DNA of 64,000 nt from PALSA-911 sp963743035 (GTDB taxonomy: Bacteria; Pseudomonadota; Alphaproteobacteria; Acetobacterales; Acetobacteraceae): assembly GCA_963743035.1 (NCBI GenBank), contig CAVUOB010000006.1, positions 186,001 through 250,000 on the forward strand, in the 5' to 3' direction. The notes under the pieces were generated by a model, which ran no database searches, was not told where the DNA came from, and was given only the letters and a program-made list of their open reading frames with translations. Position numbers and translations under genes: made by a program. This document shows positions 17,318 through 24,942 of this stretch, in pieces; position 1 is the stretch's first letter, and the number at the start of each line of letters is the position of its first letter.

Positions 17318-17932
17318 ATGGACAATTTATCCGATACATCGGCCGAAATACCTTCCGACTGCATGCGATCGCTGCCGCGGGAGGCGTTTCAGGAGATCAT
17401 TCTGGTGCTGCGTGGGGCGTTGCCGCCACCCTTGACGGGCGATCCGGCGGATGAGGCTCGTCGGGATCGGGCGGCGATGGCTGCCGTGGCGGCGTTGCGG
17501 CCGGAGAATGCCGCCGAGGGGCGGCTGGCGGCGCAGTTCGTGGCGGCCGATGCCTGGGCGATGGATTGTTTGCGGCTGGCGCAGGTGAAGCGGCGGGAGC
17601 CGGATCTGGCTCACAAATGCCGGGCGCAGGCGATGAGTTTGATGCGGGAGGGGAAGTCCTCGCTGCGGCTGCTGCTGCGGTTGCAGGCGGCGCGGCAGAA
17701 GGTCGAGGCGGATGAAGCCGCTTCTGGCCGGGCGGCCTGGGTGGAGCATGGCGCGGCGGGGATGATGGCGGAGGCGCTCGGCGTGGGATCGGATGAACCG
17801 CAGGCGGGTGTTCAGGCTGGAGCGGGATCGGCGGAGGGCGGCGTGGTTCGGCCGGCGGAAGGAACCGCCGGAGCGGACGGGCAGGCGGCGACCATTCAGG
17901 TCCGTCCCGGAAAATGTGACAAAATCTCGTGA
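17318..17932 (+). CDS. Unknown protein, intact member of a duplicated family
   Basis: 204 residues, soluble. After MDNLSDTSAEIPSDCMRSLPREAFQEIILVLRG come a Pro-rich turn (PPPLTGDPADEARRD) and long Ala/Arg/Leu-rich helices to about residue 140 (AAQFVAADAWAMDCLRLAQVKRREPDLAHKCRAQAMSLMREGKSSLRLLLRLQAARQKVEADE), then a low-complexity Gly/Ala-rich tail. I do not recognise a family. The helical, basic middle could bind nucleic acid or form a coiled coil, but this is a guess. A degraded second copy lies at 13489-13842. No good ribosome binding site precedes the ATG; the upstream region is A/T-rich and palindromic. Confidence 0.68.
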   Translation: MDNLSDTSAEIPSDCMRSLPREAFQEIILVLRGALPPPLTGDPADEARRDRAAMAAVAALRPENAAEGRLAAQFVAADAWAMDCLRLAQVKRREPDLAHKCRAQAMSLMREGKSSLRLLLRLQAARQKVEADEAASGRAAWVEHGAAGMMAEALGVGSDEPQAGVQAGAGSAEGGVVRPAEGTAGADGQAATIQVRPGKCDKIS

Positions 17933-18012
17933 CGCGCGGCTTGAGACGGTTGCGGGATTCCGGCCTCCGGACCCGGTGCGGCGGGGCTTCGGATGAGGGT
18001 ACGCCGGGTTCG

Positions 18013-18645
18013 CTAGCCGAAGGTGGATAGGAGGTCGTCCACCTGCGCCTGTGTCAGCAGGCGGGGGGAAGCGGCTCGCAGCATCAGGAACAGCTTGGCG
18101 GCTTCCTCTAGCTCCTCGGCGGCGTAGACGGCGTCGGTCAGTGTCTTGCCGGAGACCACCGGGCCGTGATTGGCCAGCAGCACGGCGCGGGCGTCCCTGG
18201 CGGCTGCGTGGATGGCCGGCTCCATCGCCGGGTCGCCGGGGCGGTAATAGGGCACGATCGGCATCGTGCGGCCGACGCGCATGACGAAATAGGGGGTCAG
18301 CGGGGGGATCGGGTTGGCCTGGTCGACGTCCGGCAGGCAGGAGACCGCGGTGGCCTGGGTGGAGTGCAGGTGCACGACCGCGCCGGCATCCGGGCGTGCC
18401 GTGTAGAACGCTCGGTGCATGAAGACTTCCTTGGAGGGCTTGTCGCCGCCGATGTGGCGGAACTGGCCGTCGAGGCGGGAAAGCCGCTCGGGGTCGAGCC
18501 TGCCCAGCGAGGAATTGGTGGGGGTGATCAGGTAGCCGTCATCCACCCGCACGCTGATGTTGCCGGCGCTGCCGACGGAGAAGCCGCGGGCGAAGAGGCT
18601 GGCGGCGAGGGTGGTCAGGAGTTGCCGGGTTTCGATTTCGGTCAT
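18013..18645 (-). CDS. otnC: 3-oxo-tetronate 4-phosphate decarboxylase (class II aldolase)
   Basis: 210 residues with the class II aldolase/adducin fold. GNISVRVDDGYLITPTNSSLGRL binds phosphate, and zinc is bound by the HLHS motif (VVHLHSTQATAVSC) with a further His in LLANHGPVVSGKTL. Within the family the sequence matches OtnC, which decarboxylates 3-oxo-tetronate 4-phosphate to dihydroxyacetone phosphate. The kinase gene making its substrate, otnK, lies just upstream on the same strand with a palindromic repeat in the 104-base gap. Together they would break down D-threonate- or L-erythronate-type sugar acids once oxidised. No oxidoreductase, isomerase or transporter of the pathway is visible here. 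Confidence 0.88.
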   Translation of the reverse strand: MTEIETRQLLTTLAASLFARGFSVGSAGNISVRVDDGYLITPTNSSLGRLDPERLSRLDGQFRHIGGDKPSKEVFMHRAFYTARPDAGAVVHLHSTQATAVSCLPDVDQANPIPPLTPYFVMRVGRTMPIVPYYRPGDPAMEPAIHAAARDARAVLLANHGPVVSGKTLTDAVYAAEELEEAAKLFLMLRAASPRLLTQAQVDDLLSTFG

Positions 18646-18683
18646 TTTGGGGGGCTTTGGTTGGGGGTTGTCCCCTCACCCCT

Positions 18684-18707
18684 CCCTCTCCCCCGAGGGG
18701 GAGAGGG
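18684..18707. repeat. CCCTCTCC-type palindromic intergenic repeat
   Basis: CCCTCTCCCCC (18684-18694) pairs with GGGGGAGAGGG (18697-18707). It is flanked by CCCTCACCCCTC upstream and GGTTGGGGGAGAGGGGG downstream. A second element of this type is at 51394-51417. Such repeats are widespread between proteobacterial genes; this one sits between otnC and otnK and may shape their transcript. Confidence 0.65.
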
Positions 18708-18749
18708 GGAAGGTTGGGGGAGAGGGGGACGTGGGGGCGGGTTGGGGGG

Positions 18750-20017
18750 CTATTCCAGGTGCTGGAACGACTTCAGGAAGAAATCCGGGGCGCCGAAATT
18801 GCCGGATTTCAGGGCCAGCAGTAGCGGCGCGCCGGTGCCCTCGGCGTAGGTCCAGGGGACGCCGGGGTCGATTTCGGGGCCGATGCGGAGCGATTTTACG
18901 CCGAGGCGGGCGACGACGGCGCCGGAGGTTTCGCCGCCGGCGACGACCAGGCGGCGGACGCCTTTGGCGACCAGGCCCTCGGCGATGGCGGCCATGGCGT
19001 GTTCGATCATCTCGCCGGCGGCCTCGCGGCCCATTTGCTGCTGCAGGGCGGCCACCTTGTCCGGGGCGGCGGAGGCGGCGATGACCACCGGGGTGGCGCC
19101 GAGCTTGCCGTCCGTCCAGGCCAGGGCCTGGGAGGCCAGGGTGGCGGCGTCGGGGGTGGCCAGGGGGTCGAGTTCCAGGGTGGGCACATGGGCGCGGGCG
19201 GTGCCGAGCTGGAACAGCGTCGCGCGCGAGCAGGAGCCGGCCAGCACCGCGGCGTGGCCGCCGACCGCCGGCAGCGCGCCGGGGTCGTTCTGCGCGGCGC
19301 AGCAGGCCGGCGCGGCGGAAGTTTTCCGGCAGGCCCATGGCCACGCCGGAGCCGCCGGTGATCAGGGCGTGGCCGGCGGCGGCCTCGCCGATCGCCAGCA
19401 GGTGCTCGTCGCTGACGGCATCGACGATGGCGTAGCGGCGGCCCTGTTCCTTGAGCTGGGTCATCGCCTTGCGGATCGCGGCCGCGCCCTGGTTGACGGT
19501 GGCGAAGGGCACCAGGCCCACCGTGCCGTCGGTCTGGCGCGACAGCACGCGGACCAGGTTGGCGTCCTTCATCGGGGTCAGCGGATGGTTCTCCATGCCG
19601 CTTTCGTTCAGCAGCACGGAGCCGACGAACAGATGGCCCTGGTAGACGCTGCGGGCATTGGCCGGGAAGGCGGGGCAGGCCAGCGCGAAGCCGCCATCGA
19701 GCTCGGCCAGCAGCGCGTCCGCGACGGGGCCGATATTGCCTTCCTCGGTGCTGTCGAAGGTGGAGCAGTATTTGAAGAAGTATTGCCGGCCGCCGTGCCG
19801 GCTCAGCCAGTGCAGCGCGGCCAGGCTGTCGCCGACCGCCTGGCGCACCGGGGCGGTGCGGGATTTCAGCGCCACCACCACGGCATCGGCGTCCGGGGCG
19901 GGATCGTCCGGCGCCGGGCACGCCGATCAGCTGCACGGTGCGCATGCCGCCGCGCACCAGCATGGAGGCGAGGTCGGTCGCCCCGGTGAAATCGTCGGCG
20001 ATGCAGCCCAGCAGCAT
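18750..20017 (-). CDS. otnK: 3-oxo-tetronate kinase, broken by two single-base insertions
   Basis: Three consecutive frames make one OtnK of about 421 residues. The first frame gives MLLGCIADDFTGATDLASMLVRGGMRTVQLIGVPG. The second gives ALKSRTAPVRQAVGDSLAAL... to GLPENFRRAGLL, including YFFKYCSTFDSTEEGNIGPV. The third gives NDPGALPAVGGHAAVLAGSCSRATL... to SGNFGAPDFFLKSFQHLE, with the nucleotide site GGETSGAV. The breaks lie near 19908-19912 and 19295-19300. Deleting one base at each leaves exactly 422 codons, the normal size. The enzyme phosphorylates 3-oxo-tetronates with ATP to supply OtnC. Either the gene is truly inactive or, more likely given bamA, the sequence has errors. Confidence 0.85.
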
Positions 20018-20048
20018 GGTCGTTTCCCCCTCTACACGGACCGCCCTA

Positions 20049-21086
20049 TCACCCGAGCGCCTCGGCGAACAGCCGGCTTTGCGTTTCCCAGGAGGGCAGG
20101 GCGGCGCCCGCCTCCCACGCGGCGCGGGCCATGTCGGCGCGCAGCTCGGCCGAGTAGATCAGCCGCCGCAGCGCCTTGGACAGGCCGGCGACGTCGCCGG
20201 GCGGGCAGACGACGCCGCCCTCGATCGGCACCAGCGCGCCGGCGGCGCCGCCGGCGGTGACCGCCACCGGCAGGCCGCGCCTGAGGGCTTCCGCCACCAC
20301 CATGCCGTAGCCTTCGTAATGGGTGGCGAGCGCGAACACATCGGCCGAGCTCCACAGCGCCTCCAGCGCGGCGCCGGTGGTCTCGCCGGCGAAGGTCACG
20401 TGCTGGGCGATGCGGAGCTCCTCGGCCAGGGCCGCCAGGCCGTCGGCGTGCACGGGATCGGCCAAGGGCGAGCCGGCGATGGTCAGGCGCCAGTCGAGGT
20501 CGAACAGCAGCGCGAGGGCGCGCATCAGCACGTCATGGCCCTTGCGCGGGATCAGCGTGCCGATGGACAGGACATGGCAGGCGGGCCCGCCGGAGCCCTG
20601 GCTGCGCGGCGCCGGATCGGTGCCGGGGGTGACGACGGCGATGCGCTCGCGCGGCACGCCGAACGCGCCGGACAGCGATTCCGCGGTGGTCTCGCTGTTG
20701 GCGATGACCCGGGCGAGGCGCTGGAACAGATGCCGCTCGATGCCGCCGAGGTCGATCCGGTCGGCTTCGGCGAGGCCGGTTTCCAGCGAGGTGGCGTGGT
20801 GGATCAGGCCGGCGACCCGGGGCCTGGCGGCGATCGCCTCGCCGAGGGCGGCGAAGGCGGGCAGGGCCAGGCCGTCGATGACCACATGGGTGTCCGGCGC
20901 CAGCCCGGCCCAGGCGGCGCGGGCGGCGGCGACGGCGCGGGCGTCGGTCAGCGGGAAGCTGCCGGGGAGTTCCACGACGTCTACAAGGTGGCCCTCGGCG
21001 CAGAGGCCGGCGACCATCCGGCGGTCGTATTCGTAGCCGCCGGAGACGGTGTCGAAGGGCGCGGGGACGATCAGCGTGATGTGCAT
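20049..21086 (-). CDS. Family 4 glycosyltransferase
   Basis: About 345 residues, GT-B fold. The N-terminal acceptor domain begins MHITLIVPAPFDTVSGGYEYDRRM. The C-terminal domain shows the GT4 features VLSIGTLIPRKGHDVLMRAL, then WRLTIAGSP, and the nucleotide-sugar binding EX7E-like segment HYEGYGMVVAEALRRGLPVAV. It transfers a sugar from an activated donor to an unknown acceptor in the cytoplasm. It lies 11 bases after the pterin-synthase-fold gene and seems part of one transcript with it. The dehydrogenase and RibD-type genes on the same strand upstream suggest the acceptor may be a small heterocyclic molecule (inference). Confidence 0.88.
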   Translation of the reverse strand: MHITLIVPAPFDTVSGGYEYDRRMVAGLCAEGHLVDVVELPGSFPLTDARAVAAARAAWAGLAPDTHVVIDGLALPAFAALGEAIAARPRVAGLIHHATSLETGLAEADRIDLGGIERHLFQRLARVIANSETTAESLSGAFGVPRERIAVVTPGTDPAPRSQGSGGPACHVLSIGTLIPRKGHDVLMRALALLFDLDWRLTIAGSPLADPVHADGLAALAEELRIAQHVTFAGETTGAALEALWSSADVFALATHYEGYGMVVAEALRRGLPVAVTAGGAAGALVPIEGGVVCPPGDVAGLSKALRRLIYSAELRADMARAAWEAGAALPSWETQSRLFAEALG

Positions 21087-21097
21087 CCGGCGGTGCC

Positions 21098-21514
21098 TCA
21101 GGCGGCGGTGGGGGCGGCGATCGGGGCTTCGTAGGCGGCCCAGGCCACCGGGCTTTCGCGCAGCAGCACCTTCAGCGAGCTGACGGCGCGGCCGCCATCG
21201 CCCATGCGGCCGTCGCGGCAGGCCTCGGCCAGCAAGGCGTGGATGTGCCAGGCCATGTATTCGGTGGTGGTGTTCTGGCCGACCAAGGCGAGCTTTTCGT
21301 CCAGGTTGCTGTAGTCCAGCGTGTCCAGCACCTTGCGCAGCTCGGTCCTGGCCAGGCCGATGTCGATCAGCAGGTTCAGGTGATCGAGCCTGGGGGCGCG
21401 GAACTCGGCCTCGATGGCGTAGGTCGCGCCGTGCAGCTTTTGCGCCGGGCCGAACGCCTCGCCCTTGAAGCTGTGGGCGATCATGATGTGGTCGCAGACG
21501 GTCAGGCTGAACAT
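21098..21514 (-). CDS. 6-pyruvoyl-tetrahydropterin/6-carboxytetrahydropterin synthase-fold protein, degenerate active site
   Basis: 138 residues with the T-fold of PTPS/QueD: MFSLTVCDHIMIAHSFKG, LHGATYAIEAEFRAP, LLIDIGLARTELRKVLDTLDYSNLDE, NTTTEYMAWHIHALLAEA, and ESPVAWAAYE. Comparison with QueD shows that the first zinc His (His14) and the LHG His (His28) are kept. The other zinc His of HGH is Ala30, the catalytic Cys four residues before LHG is Ala24, and the catalytic His of LDHxYLN is Tyr. The substrate-anchoring Glu near the C-terminus is present. The canonical reaction is therefore unlikely. It precedes the GT4 gene with 11 bases between. An upstream start (21721) is ignored as it gives non-family sequence. 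Confidence 0.82.
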   Translation of the reverse strand: MFSLTVCDHIMIAHSFKGEAFGPAQKLHGATYAIEAEFRAPRLDHLNLLIDIGLARTELRKVLDTLDYSNLDEKLALVGQNTTTEYMAWHIHALLAEACRDGRMGDGGRAVSSLKVLLRESPVAWAAYEAPIAAPTAA

Positions 21515-21793
21515 CGTTGCGGGGGTTCCCTGGTGGATGGCGGGGCGCGGGCGCTTTCGGGGAGATAACGGGTTTCGGCGGAAGCATAAGGCGGGGGAGC
21601 ATAAGCCGGGGCGGGGCGGGCGGGACATCCCGCGGTTCCTTTGCCGGTCCCTTGCGGATGATTGCTGGCATTTCCATTTGGCATGCTCGCGCGGCCGTGA
21701 GTGTGCTAGAAAAGCCGGCATTGGCGCGAGTTCAGGCCCGCGTGGGGCCGCTTTCCTGGGGAGGAAGATCCGCTAACAGGTTGGAGTGCTTTC

Positions 21794-22393
21794 GTGGCTG
21801 TCTTTCGGGCGCTGTTCCCCAGCGAAACAGAAATTCTCATCGGACATTATCTCAGGCTTGAACCGGCGGACCGCGAGCTGCGGTTCTTTGCCCGGGTGAG
21901 CGACGACTATCTGAAGCGGCACTGCGAACGGATCGACTGGCAGCATGCCTGCCTGATCGGCTGCTTCATCGACGGCGTGCTGCGCGGCGTGGCCGAGCTG
22001 CATGTGGATCGAAGCTCCGGGCCGGCGCACGGGGAGGTGAGCGTGTCGGTCGAGCCTGCCTGGCAGCATGAGGGGATCGGCACCGAGTTGCTGCGCCGGG
22101 TGCTGATGGTCGCGCGCAACCGTCTGGTGCGTAGCCTGACGCTCAGCTGCCTGTTGGACAACCGGCCGATGCAGCGGCTGGTGCGCAAATTCTCCGACGA
22201 GTTGCAATTGCAGGACGGCGAGGTGAATGCCGCGATTACCGTGCCTTACCCGACGCTGCTGTCGCTGTGCGACGAGGCGTTCCTGAACGGGCTCGGCTGG
22301 ATGGCGGCCTGGGGCCGCTCGGTGAAAGCCGCCCAGGGGACGCGGGGTACCGCGCCGGCGGGCACGGATACGGGCCAGCTCGAACTGGCCTGA
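21794..22393 (+). CDS. GNAT family N-acetyltransferase
   Basis: 199 residues from a GTG at 21794 with TTGGAG about 10 bases upstream. The GNAT core is visible: ELRFFARVSDDYLKRHCERI, then strand 4 (GEVSVSVEPAWQHEGIGTELLRRVL), where QHEGIGTEL is the acetyl-CoA phosphate-binding Q/R-x-x-G-x-G/A motif, then strand 5 (LTLSCLLDNRPMQRLVRKF). The C-terminal tail is low-complexity. The acceptor is unknown. The gene is on the opposite strand, between the two halves of the dehydrogenase/pterin-fold/glycosyltransferase cluster, so it is probably separate from that pathway. The 279-base region upstream of it holds no other gene. Confidence 0.82.
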   Translation: MAVFRALFPSETEILIGHYLRLEPADRELRFFARVSDDYLKRHCERIDWQHACLIGCFIDGVLRGVAELHVDRSSGPAHGEVSVSVEPAWQHEGIGTELLRRVLMVARNRLVRSLTLSCLLDNRPMQRLVRKFSDELQLQDGEVNAAITVPYPTLLSLCDEAFLNGLGWMAAWGRSVKAAQGTRGTAPAGTDTGQLELA

Positions 22394-22443
22394 GGCGTCG
22401 ACCCGTCAGGTTCTGACGCCCAGGCCTATTAGACTCCCAGGGC

Positions 22444-23391
22444 CTATTCATAGGCGATGACGTGACACAGGCCGCCCGGCGCCAGGATGGCCGGCATGGC
22501 GGAAGGCAGGTCCGCGAAGCGCGTGGGTCCCTGCAGCAGGGCGTCGAAGGCGGGGTCGGCCAGCAGGTCGAGCGCCAGGGCCAGGCGCTCGGCATGGGTT
22601 CGCCGTCCGCGCATCGCCGGCGCCACGGCGCCGACCTGGGTGGCGATCAGCCGCAGCCGGCGGGAATGGAAGGCCTCGCCGAGCGGCACGGTGGGCGCGT
22701 TGGCGCCGTACCAGCTTGCCTCGATTATGCGCGCCTCGAAGCCGGCGCGGGCCAGCGCCAGGTGCAGCCCGGCCTCGGTGGCGGAGGCGTGGATGACGAG
22801 GTCCTGTTCGTCCGGGGCCTCCGGCGGCAGGGCGAAGGCGCAGCCGAAGGCGGCCGCCAGGCGGGCGCGGGATGGGTCGATGTCGACGAGCGTGACCCGG
22901 GTTCCCGGGATGCGCGCGCAGAGGCAGGCGGCCAGCAGGCCGACCACGCCGGCGCCGATGACCAGGATGCGCTCGCCGGCGAGGGGGGCCGCGTCCCATA
23001 GCAGGTTCACCGCCGTTTCCATGTTCGCGCCCAGCACCGCCCGGAACGTGGGCACCGCCGGCGGCACGGGGATGCACATCGCGGCGGGGGCGTTGAACGC
23101 ATCCTGATGCGGGTGCAGCACGAACAGGCGCTGCCCGGCCGGGTCCTGGGCCACCATGCTGTAGCCGTATTTGACCGGGGCGGGGAAAGCCCCGCCCATC
23201 AGCGGCGCGCGCATCGCCTCGTGCTGGCCCGGCGGCACGGCGCCGGCGAAGACCAGCGCCTCGGTGCCGCGGGAGACGCCGCTGGCCAGCGCGCGCAGCC
23301 GGAGTTCGGCATGGCCGGGCGGGGGGAGATTTTCCTCGCGGATCTGGCCCCGGCCGGGCGCGACGGTCCAGAAGGCGCGCGCCGTGGTCAA
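22444..23391 (-). CDS. MDR (alcohol dehydrogenase-like) oxidoreductase
   Basis: About 315 residues. The N-terminal GroES-like domain has LRLRALASGVSRGTEALVFAGAVPP... and KYGYSMVAQ. The Rossmann domain has ILVIGAGVVGLLAACLC (GxGxxG) and a nucleotide acidic residue in TLVDIDPSRAR. The catalytic zinc Cys of true alcohol dehydrogenases is not evident (SGVSRGTE in its place), as in BchC- and quinone-reductase-like members. The start is taken as the TTG at 23391, whose last bases overlap the stop codon of the RibD-type gene (TTGA), a coupled arrangement; the open frame upstream of it is not protein-like. It reduces or oxidises an unknown substrate with NAD(P)H. Confidence 0.82.
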   Translation of the reverse strand: MTTARAFWTVAPGRGQIREENLPPPGHAELRLRALASGVSRGTEALVFAGAVPPGQHEAMRAPLMGGAFPAPVKYGYSMVAQDPAGQRLFVLHPHQDAFNAPAAMCIPVPPAVPTFRAVLGANMETAVNLLWDAAPLAGERILVIGAGVVGLLAACLCARIPGTRVTLVDIDPSRARLAAAFGCAFALPPEAPDEQDLVIHASATEAGLHLALARAGFEARIIEASWYGANAPTVPLGEAFHSRRLRLIATQVGAVAPAMRGRRTHAERLALALDLLADPAFDALLQGPTRFADLPSAMPAILAPGGLCHVIAYE

Positions 23392-24162
23392 GCTGCTGTC
23401 GTCCCGTGCTGGCCGGGGCGGCGCCGGCCCAGCGGCACGTCCACCAGCAGGTCGTCGCCGAGCTGGTGCACCGACCAGCGGAACCGCATCCCGTCGGCCA
23501 GCAGGTCGGTGCGGGGAAAGCTGAAGGCCGGGATGCCGCCGCCCATCAGCAGCGGCGCGACCGTGACGTGCAGCCGGTCCACCAGGCCGGCGACAAGGAA
23601 GCGCGACACGGTCACGCCGCCGCCCTCGACGAAGATGCGCCGCAGCCCGCGCGCGGCCAGCGTGCCGAGCAGGGCAGGGAGGTCGATCCAGCCGCCATCC
23701 ATGGCGATCGGCAGCACCTCCGCCTGGCCGAGCCGCTCCGGCCCCGGGGTGCCGGCCGCGCAGGCCAGCAGGGTCGGCGGGCCTTCGCGGAAGACGCGGT
23801 AGCGGTCGTCGAGCCGCCGCGCGGGATCCAGCACCACCCGCACCGGCGACGGGCCTTCCACCGCGCGCGTGGTCAGCTGCGGGTCGTCGGCGCGCACCGT
23901 GGTCGCGCCCACCAGCACCGCGTCCGACAGGGCGCGCAGCCGGTGGGTGTGCTCGATATCGGCCTTGCCGCTGATCCAGCGTGATTCGCCGGCGATCGTT
24001 GCGATGCGGCCGTCCAGCGATTGCGCGATGCGGCCCAGCACGAAGCAGCCGTCCGGGGCGGCGGGGGGCGCCAGCAGGGGATCGGTACAGCGCCGATGCC
24101 GGCGTGTTCGCCGGCTCACGCCGCAACAGGGATTTCCATGATTCCGGCGAGATCAGGGGCAT
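23388..24162 (-). CDS. RibD C-terminal-type (dihydrofolate reductase-like) reductase, one-base frameshift near 24087
   Basis: The first 25 codons (MPLISPESWKSLLRREPANTPASAL) are in one frame, and the rest (TDPLLAPPAAPDGCFVLGRIAQSLDGRIAT...) in another. Removing one T at 24087 (minus strand) gives exactly 258 codons. The domain is that of pyrimidine reductases: SLDGRIA, then LRALSDAVLVGATTVRADDPQLT, with RRIFVEGGGVTVSRFL near the end as the NADPH-binding loop. There is no deaminase domain, so this is not a complete RibD. It is translationally coupled to the MDR dehydrogenase. In riboflavin synthesis this fold reduces a ribosylamino-pyrimidine; here the substrate is unknown. Confidence 0.83.
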
Positions 24163-24223
24163 GGCCGCACCTATCACGCCCCGGCCCCGGAAACCAACCG
24201 GGACCGTACGCGCGCCGGGCCGA

Positions 24224-24619
24224 TCAGGCGCGCGAGGAGAGGGCGATGGCCGCGGCCGAGCCGCGATGCAGCCCGCCTTTGGCGCCGTAGAGCTGCGCGG
24301 CCGGCCGGGCGCCGGCGGCGATTGTGCCGATCACCCGGCCCTGCACGGCGATGGCGCGTTCCAGCAATCGCTTGTTCTCCTCGGCCAAGGCGCGCAGCCG
24401 CTCGGCCTGCCTGACCACCTCCTCGCGCTGCCGGCCGGCGAGCATGTAGGGGCCGGTGCGCTGCGCCTGGCCCTCGGCGGCGGAGAGGGCGGCGATCGCG
24501 GCGTTCTTCTCCGCCAGCATCCCGGCCGCGCGGGCCAGGTCCAGCGCATCCAGGGCCGCGTTTTCCCGCGCCAGGGTGTCGGCCAGGCGGCCTACGGCGG
24601 TGATCAGCTCGGGGGTCAT
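24224..24619 (-). CDS. FlgN-like flagellar export chaperone (putative)
   Basis: 131 residues, almost entirely helical and Ala/Glu/Arg-rich (LITAVGRLADTLARENAALDALDLARAAGMLAEKNAAIAALSAAEG...RAEEN-like repeats), as expected for FlgN, which chaperones the hook-junction proteins FlgK and FlgL. Its ATG overlaps the stop codon of the FlgJ-type gene by four bases (ATGA), so it is the third gene of the flgI operon. FlgN sequences are very divergent; the assignment rests on context, size and helical content and is moderate. Confidence 0.6.
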   Translation of the reverse strand: MTPELITAVGRLADTLARENAALDALDLARAAGMLAEKNAAIAALSAAEGQAQRTGPYMLAGRQREEVVRQAERLRALAEENKRLLERAIAVQGRVIGTIAAGARPAAQLYGAKGGLHRGSAAAIALSSRA

Positions 24620-24942
24620 TGGGTCGGTTTCCTTTGGCTGGGGTCCATCTTGCGGCTTTCCTGCAGGCGCAGCATTTCCGCCAGCACCGGGCGGGCCAGC
24701 CCGAGCCCGCCGCCGGCGGCGATCTTCCTGGCGATCTCGTTGACCAGCATCGGCTTCCAGGTCTCTTCCGCCGCGCCGCCGCCGAACAGGGAGTGGGCGC
24801 TGTCCACGGTCGCGAACATCGGCTGCAGCAGCTGGCCGATGGCCATCGCCTCGAAATCCTGCGCCGATTTCAGGGTTTTCGGGTCGGCTTGGAGCGGGAC
24901 GGGTGGGGCGGGTGGGGAAATGTTCATCAGCGGATTTGGCAT
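24616..24942 (-). CDS. flgJ: FlgJ-type rod-binding protein
   Basis: 108 residues with the rod-binding domain only: LKSAQDFEAMAIGQLLQPMFATVD, then FGGGAAEETWKPMLVNEIARKIAAGGGLGLARPVLAEML. The muramidase domain found in enteric FlgJ is absent, which is normal for alphaproteobacteria. The protein acts in the periplasm to help assemble the flagellar rod; no signal peptide is expected because it is exported by the flagellar machinery. Its ATG overlaps the flgI stop (TGATG), and flgN-like follows with ATGA overlap. Confidence 0.83.
   Translation of the reverse strand: MPNPLMNISPPAPPVPLQADPKTLKSAQDFEAMAIGQLLQPMFATVDSAHSLFGGGAAEETWKPMLVNEIARKIAAGGGLGLARPVLAEMLRLQESRKMDPSQRKPTQ

Noticed and set aside
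22444..24177. A single 577-residue fusion of a reductase and a dehydrogenase
   Set aside because: The first half of this frame is an out-of-phase reading of the RibD-type gene; only the part after the TTG at 23391 resembles a protein family.
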